Part shown: piece after piece, positions 6,258-7,655 of the stretch | How the letters are laid out: every line of letters begins with the position of its first letter | Numbering within the stretch: position 1 is the first letter of the stretch | NCBI GenBank assembly: GCA_030730545.1 | Contig: JANQUX010000157.1 | Span: forward strand, 1-7,655 | DNA: 7,655 bases | Origin: Maribacter sp. | Lineage (GTDB): Bacteria > Bacteroidota > Bacteroidia > Flavobacteriales > Flavobacteriaceae | Direction: 5' to 3' | Position numbers and translations under genes: made by a program | Notes under the pieces: generated by a model | What the model saw: only the letters and a program-made list of their open reading frames with translations | Told to the model about the DNA's origin: nothing | Databases searched by the model: none

Positions 6258-7148
6258 ATGTTTTTAGCAGAATTTATTTCATATCTCGCTTTAGAAAAAA
6301 ATTATTCAGCGCATACAACCAATGCGTATGAAAGGGATATTGCTGAATTTAGCGTGTTTTGCAGGTCTAATTATGAAATAGAGGACATAGACACGATAGC
6401 ATATAATATCGTTCGTTTTTGGATCGTAGAATTATCTGAAAGAAAAATTAATAATCGCTCTATAAATAGAAAAATAGCATCATTAAAGGCATATTATAAA
6501 TTTCTCCAAAAAATAGGGCAAACAGATATTAATCCCCTAAACAAGCATAAAGCATTAAAAACGGCTAAGAAAGTTGAAATTCCTTTTTCAGAGTCCGAAA
6601 TGGAAAATGTATTAACGCAAATAGAATATGCCGATGACTTTGAGGGTGTTAGAGATGAGTTGTTAATTCATGTGTTGTATGTAACAGGTATGCGTAGGGC
6701 AGAGGTTATAGCATTGAAAGTAACCGATGTTGATTTTGAAACCATGACCATTAAGGTTTTAGGTAAACGTAATAAAGAGCGAATATTACCGATGCTAGCG
6801 GAAACAAAAGATAAATTTAAAGGGTATCTTGTTAGGCGAGATGAGTTGAATGAGTTAGTTGACGAAAGAATAATGTTCTTGACTAAATCGGGCAATAAAT
6901 TGTATGAAACACTTGTTTATAGATTAATAAAAAAGTATTTTAGAGAGGTTTCCTCGAAGGTAAAGACGAGCCCGCATATTCTAAGGCATACCTTTGCTAC
7001 ACATCTTTTGAATAAGGGTGCAGATTTGAATGCTGTGAAAGAGTTATTAGGTCATTCTAGTTTGGCTTCTACCCAGGTGTACACCCATAATAGTATAGCT
7101 GAGTTAAAGAAAGTTCATGCAAAGGCACATCCGAGAGGGGGTAAATAA
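6258..7148 (+). CDS. xerC: Tyrosine recombinase, XerC/XerD family
   Basis: This 296-residue protein has the normal Xer length. The N-terminal SAM-like DNA-binding domain spans about 1-88 (FISYLALEKNYSAHTTNAYERDI, then INRKIASLKAYYKFL). The catalytic domain spans about 107-290 with the full set of active residues: R146 (TGMR), K170 (GKRNKER), H240 and R243 (SPHILRH), H266 (LLGHSS) and the nucleophile Y275 (TQVYTH). Xer proteins resolve chromosome dimers at dif by strand exchange during division. VKELLGH and TQVYTHNSIAEL look more XerC-like than XerD-like, but the symbol is tentative. The location beside rpsU and hpf, with no attachment site, cargo or phage genes, argues for a housekeeping Xer protein and against a mobile-element integrase. 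The start gives the usual family N-terminus. Confidence 0.92.
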   Translation: MFLAEFISYLALEKNYSAHTTNAYERDIAEFSVFCRSNYEIEDIDTIAYNIVRFWIVELSERKINNRSINRKIASLKAYYKFLQKIGQTDINPLNKHKALKTAKKVEIPFSESEMENVLTQIEYADDFEGVRDELLIHVLYVTGMRRAEVIALKVTDVDFETMTIKVLGKRNKERILPMLAETKDKFKGYLVRRDELNELVDERIMFLTKSGNKLYETLVYRLIKKYFREVSSKVKTSPHILRHTFATHLLNKGADLNAVKELLGHSSLASTQVYTHNSIAELKKVHAKAHPRGGK

Positions 7149-7196
7149 ATTTTGTATAATCAGGCTGATTTTTAGTAGGCCATAAATTTTCTGACT

Positions 7197-7499
7197 ATGA
7201 AAGTAAATACGCAATCGGTAAATTTTAATGCAGACAGTAAGTTGATTAATTTTCTTCAAAACAGACTAGATAAGGTGGAAACCTTTTATTCTAAGGTAAT
7301 TAGCTCTGATGTTTATATGAAAGTGGAGAATACAAGTTCGAAAGAGAATAAAATAGTGGAGATTAAAATTACGATACCCAAAGATAAATTTGTCGTAAAA
7401 AAGCAATGTAAATCATTTGAAGAGGCTGTAGACTCTGCCTGTAGTTCGCTGGAACGTAGGCTAATAAAACAAAAAGAGAAAATAAGATTACAAGCATGA
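7197..7499 (+). CDS. hpf: Short-form ribosome hibernation promoting factor
   Basis: This 100-residue protein belongs to the HPF/RaiA (ribosomal S30AE) family. The start MKVNTQSVNFNADSKLINFLQNRLDKVETF matches the first beta strand and helix. VYMKVENTSSKENKIVEIKITIPKDKFVVKKQCKSFEEAVDSACSSLERRLIK-type sequence (39-91) gives the remaining strands and the second helix, with the usual basic C-terminal tail (KQKEKIR). At about 100 residues it lacks the C-terminal dimerisation domain of long HPF, so it is the short type that occupies the mRNA/tRNA channel of idle 30S subunits. It follows xerC by 48 bp and may share its transcript. No Shine-Dalgarno and no clear terminator are seen. RaiA-like naming is equally possible. 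Confidence 0.88.
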   Translation: MKVNTQSVNFNADSKLINFLQNRLDKVETFYSKVISSDVYMKVENTSSKENKIVEIKITIPKDKFVVKKQCKSFEEAVDSACSSLERRLIKQKEKIRLQA

Positions 7500-7508
7500 T
7501 AAAAATTT

Positions 7509-7526
7509 TTCAAAATTTATTTTGAA
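7509..7526 (+). repeat. AT-rich inverted repeat overlapping the -33 box
   Basis: TTCAAAAT (7509-7516) and ATTTTGAA (7519-7526) are perfect inverted copies separated by TT. The right arm contains the -33 TTG of the tRNA promoter. It could be an operator, a weak end structure for the hpf transcript, or a chance feature of AT-rich DNA. Confidence 0.4.
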
Positions 7527-7551
7527 TAAACAAAAAACTAGTATACATTTG
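7522..7551 (+). promoter_or_regulatory. Strong promoter of the tRNA-Thr transcript
   Basis: TTG (7522-7524, preceded by T) is followed by a 19-nt spacer and TACATTTG (7544-7551), matching both Bacteroidota elements exactly. The layout is the same as the rpsU promoter, including the ATTTGCAG end. The transcript should start near 7556-7560. In Flavobacteriaceae this locus usually continues through further tRNAs to tuf, so this is probably a high-output promoter. Confidence 0.8.
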
Positions 7552-7552
7552 C

Positions 7553-7579
7553 AGTCCGTTAGAAATAGCGGGCTTTTTT
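7553..7579 (+). promoter_or_regulatory. Hairpin plus T run at the start of the tRNA transcript
   Basis: AGTCCGTTA (7553-7561) pairs with TAGCGGGCT (7566-7574), with two G-T wobbles, around a GAAA tetraloop (7562-7565). A run of T to 7579 follows. The structure looks like an intrinsic terminator but lies directly at the predicted transcript start, 24 nt before the tRNA. Possible roles are attenuation, pausing, or protection of the 5' leader before processing. The role is inferred. Confidence 0.5.
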
Positions 7580-7603
7580 ATGACGATAAAAGTTGTAAAA
7601 CAA

Positions 7604-7655
7604 GCCGATGTAGCTCAGCTGGCTAGAGCAGCTGATTTGTAATCAGCAGGTCGTG
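7604..7655 (+). tRNA. tRNA-Thr (anticodon TGT), 3' end outside window
   Basis: The first 52 bases of a tRNA are present. They comprise the acceptor strand GCCGATG (7604-7610), TA, D stem GCTC/GAGC (7613-7616 and 7626-7629) with loop AGCTGGCTA, anticodon stem GCTGA/TCAGC and loop TTTGTAA (7636-7642). The anticodon is TGT (7638-7640), which reads ACA threonine codons. The variable region AGGTC and the first T-stem bases GTG end the window. The T arm and 3' acceptor strand lie beyond it. No in-window base pairing is broken. Confidence 0.95.

Noticed and set aside
6668..6895. Minus-strand open frame inside xerC
   Set aside because: It overlaps the conserved catalytic domain and shows no domain.
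6258..7148. Xer gene as integrase of a mobile element beside a tRNA
   Set aside because: There is no excisionase, cargo, direct repeat or tRNA fragment nearby; length and motifs are housekeeping Xer, and the neighbours are core translation genes.
7158..7170. Palindrome AATCAG-G-CTGATT followed by T residues after xerC as a terminator
   Set aside because: A one-base centre leaves at best a 4-bp stem with a 5-nt loop, too weak for a terminator; an operator is possible but unsupported.
7313..7513. Minus-strand open frame over hpf with a hydrophobic-looking product
   Set aside because: It is the complement of the hpf coding sequence, and the hydrophobicity follows from the Lys/Glu-rich sense strand.

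Overview
The window looks like a core-chromosome segment of a marine-type Flavobacteriaceae bacterium (Bacteroidota). The evidence is the low GC content, two promoters of the Bacteroidota form (TTG, 19-nt spacer, TAnnTTTG), the near absence of Shine-Dalgarno sequences except before rpsU, a DUF2851 protein, a short PspC protein ending in KRxSVFDL-type sequence, and the order rpsU / Xer recombinase / hpf / tRNA-Thr. That order normally leads into tuf-secE-nusG-rplK in this family. A genus such as Maribacter is only a guess. All protein genes are on the + strand. There is no gene-free stretch longer than about 105 bases, and I see no insertion sequence, CRISPR array, prophage or attachment site.

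Layout. Positions 1-2026 hold a tight, probably co-transcribed group: the 3' part of a DUF2851 gene (cut by the window start), a 75-residue PspC-domain membrane protein and a two-TM potassium channel with a cytoplasmic RCK/TrkA domain. Positions 2115-3803 encode an AGCS-family Na+:alanine/glycine symporter. Positions 3813-4691 encode a membrane-anchored helix-hairpin-helix (HhH) protein, and a long terminator-like hairpin lies inside its first codons. Positions 4703-5872 encode an acyl-CoA dehydrogenase with a long-chain/isovaleryl-type catalytic glutamate. Next comes a translation-related block: rpsU (bS21) with a strong promoter, a strong Shine-Dalgarno and its own terminator; a XerC-like tyrosine recombinase; the ribosome hibernation factor hpf; and a second strong promoter driving a tRNA-Thr(TGT) gene cut by the window end.

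How it fits together. The first half concerns the membrane: potassium flux, a possible envelope-stress protein and sodium-coupled amino-acid uptake. The second half concerns ribosomes: the bS21 subunit that in Bacteroidota helps hide the anti-Shine-Dalgarno, a hibernation factor and a tRNA/translation operon. I did not find a convincing undescribed multi-gene system. The best leads are regulatory: a terminator-like hairpin inside the HhH coding sequence, a terminator-like hairpin at the very start of the predicted tRNA transcript, and the rpsU Shine-Dalgarno that fits autogenous control by bS21.
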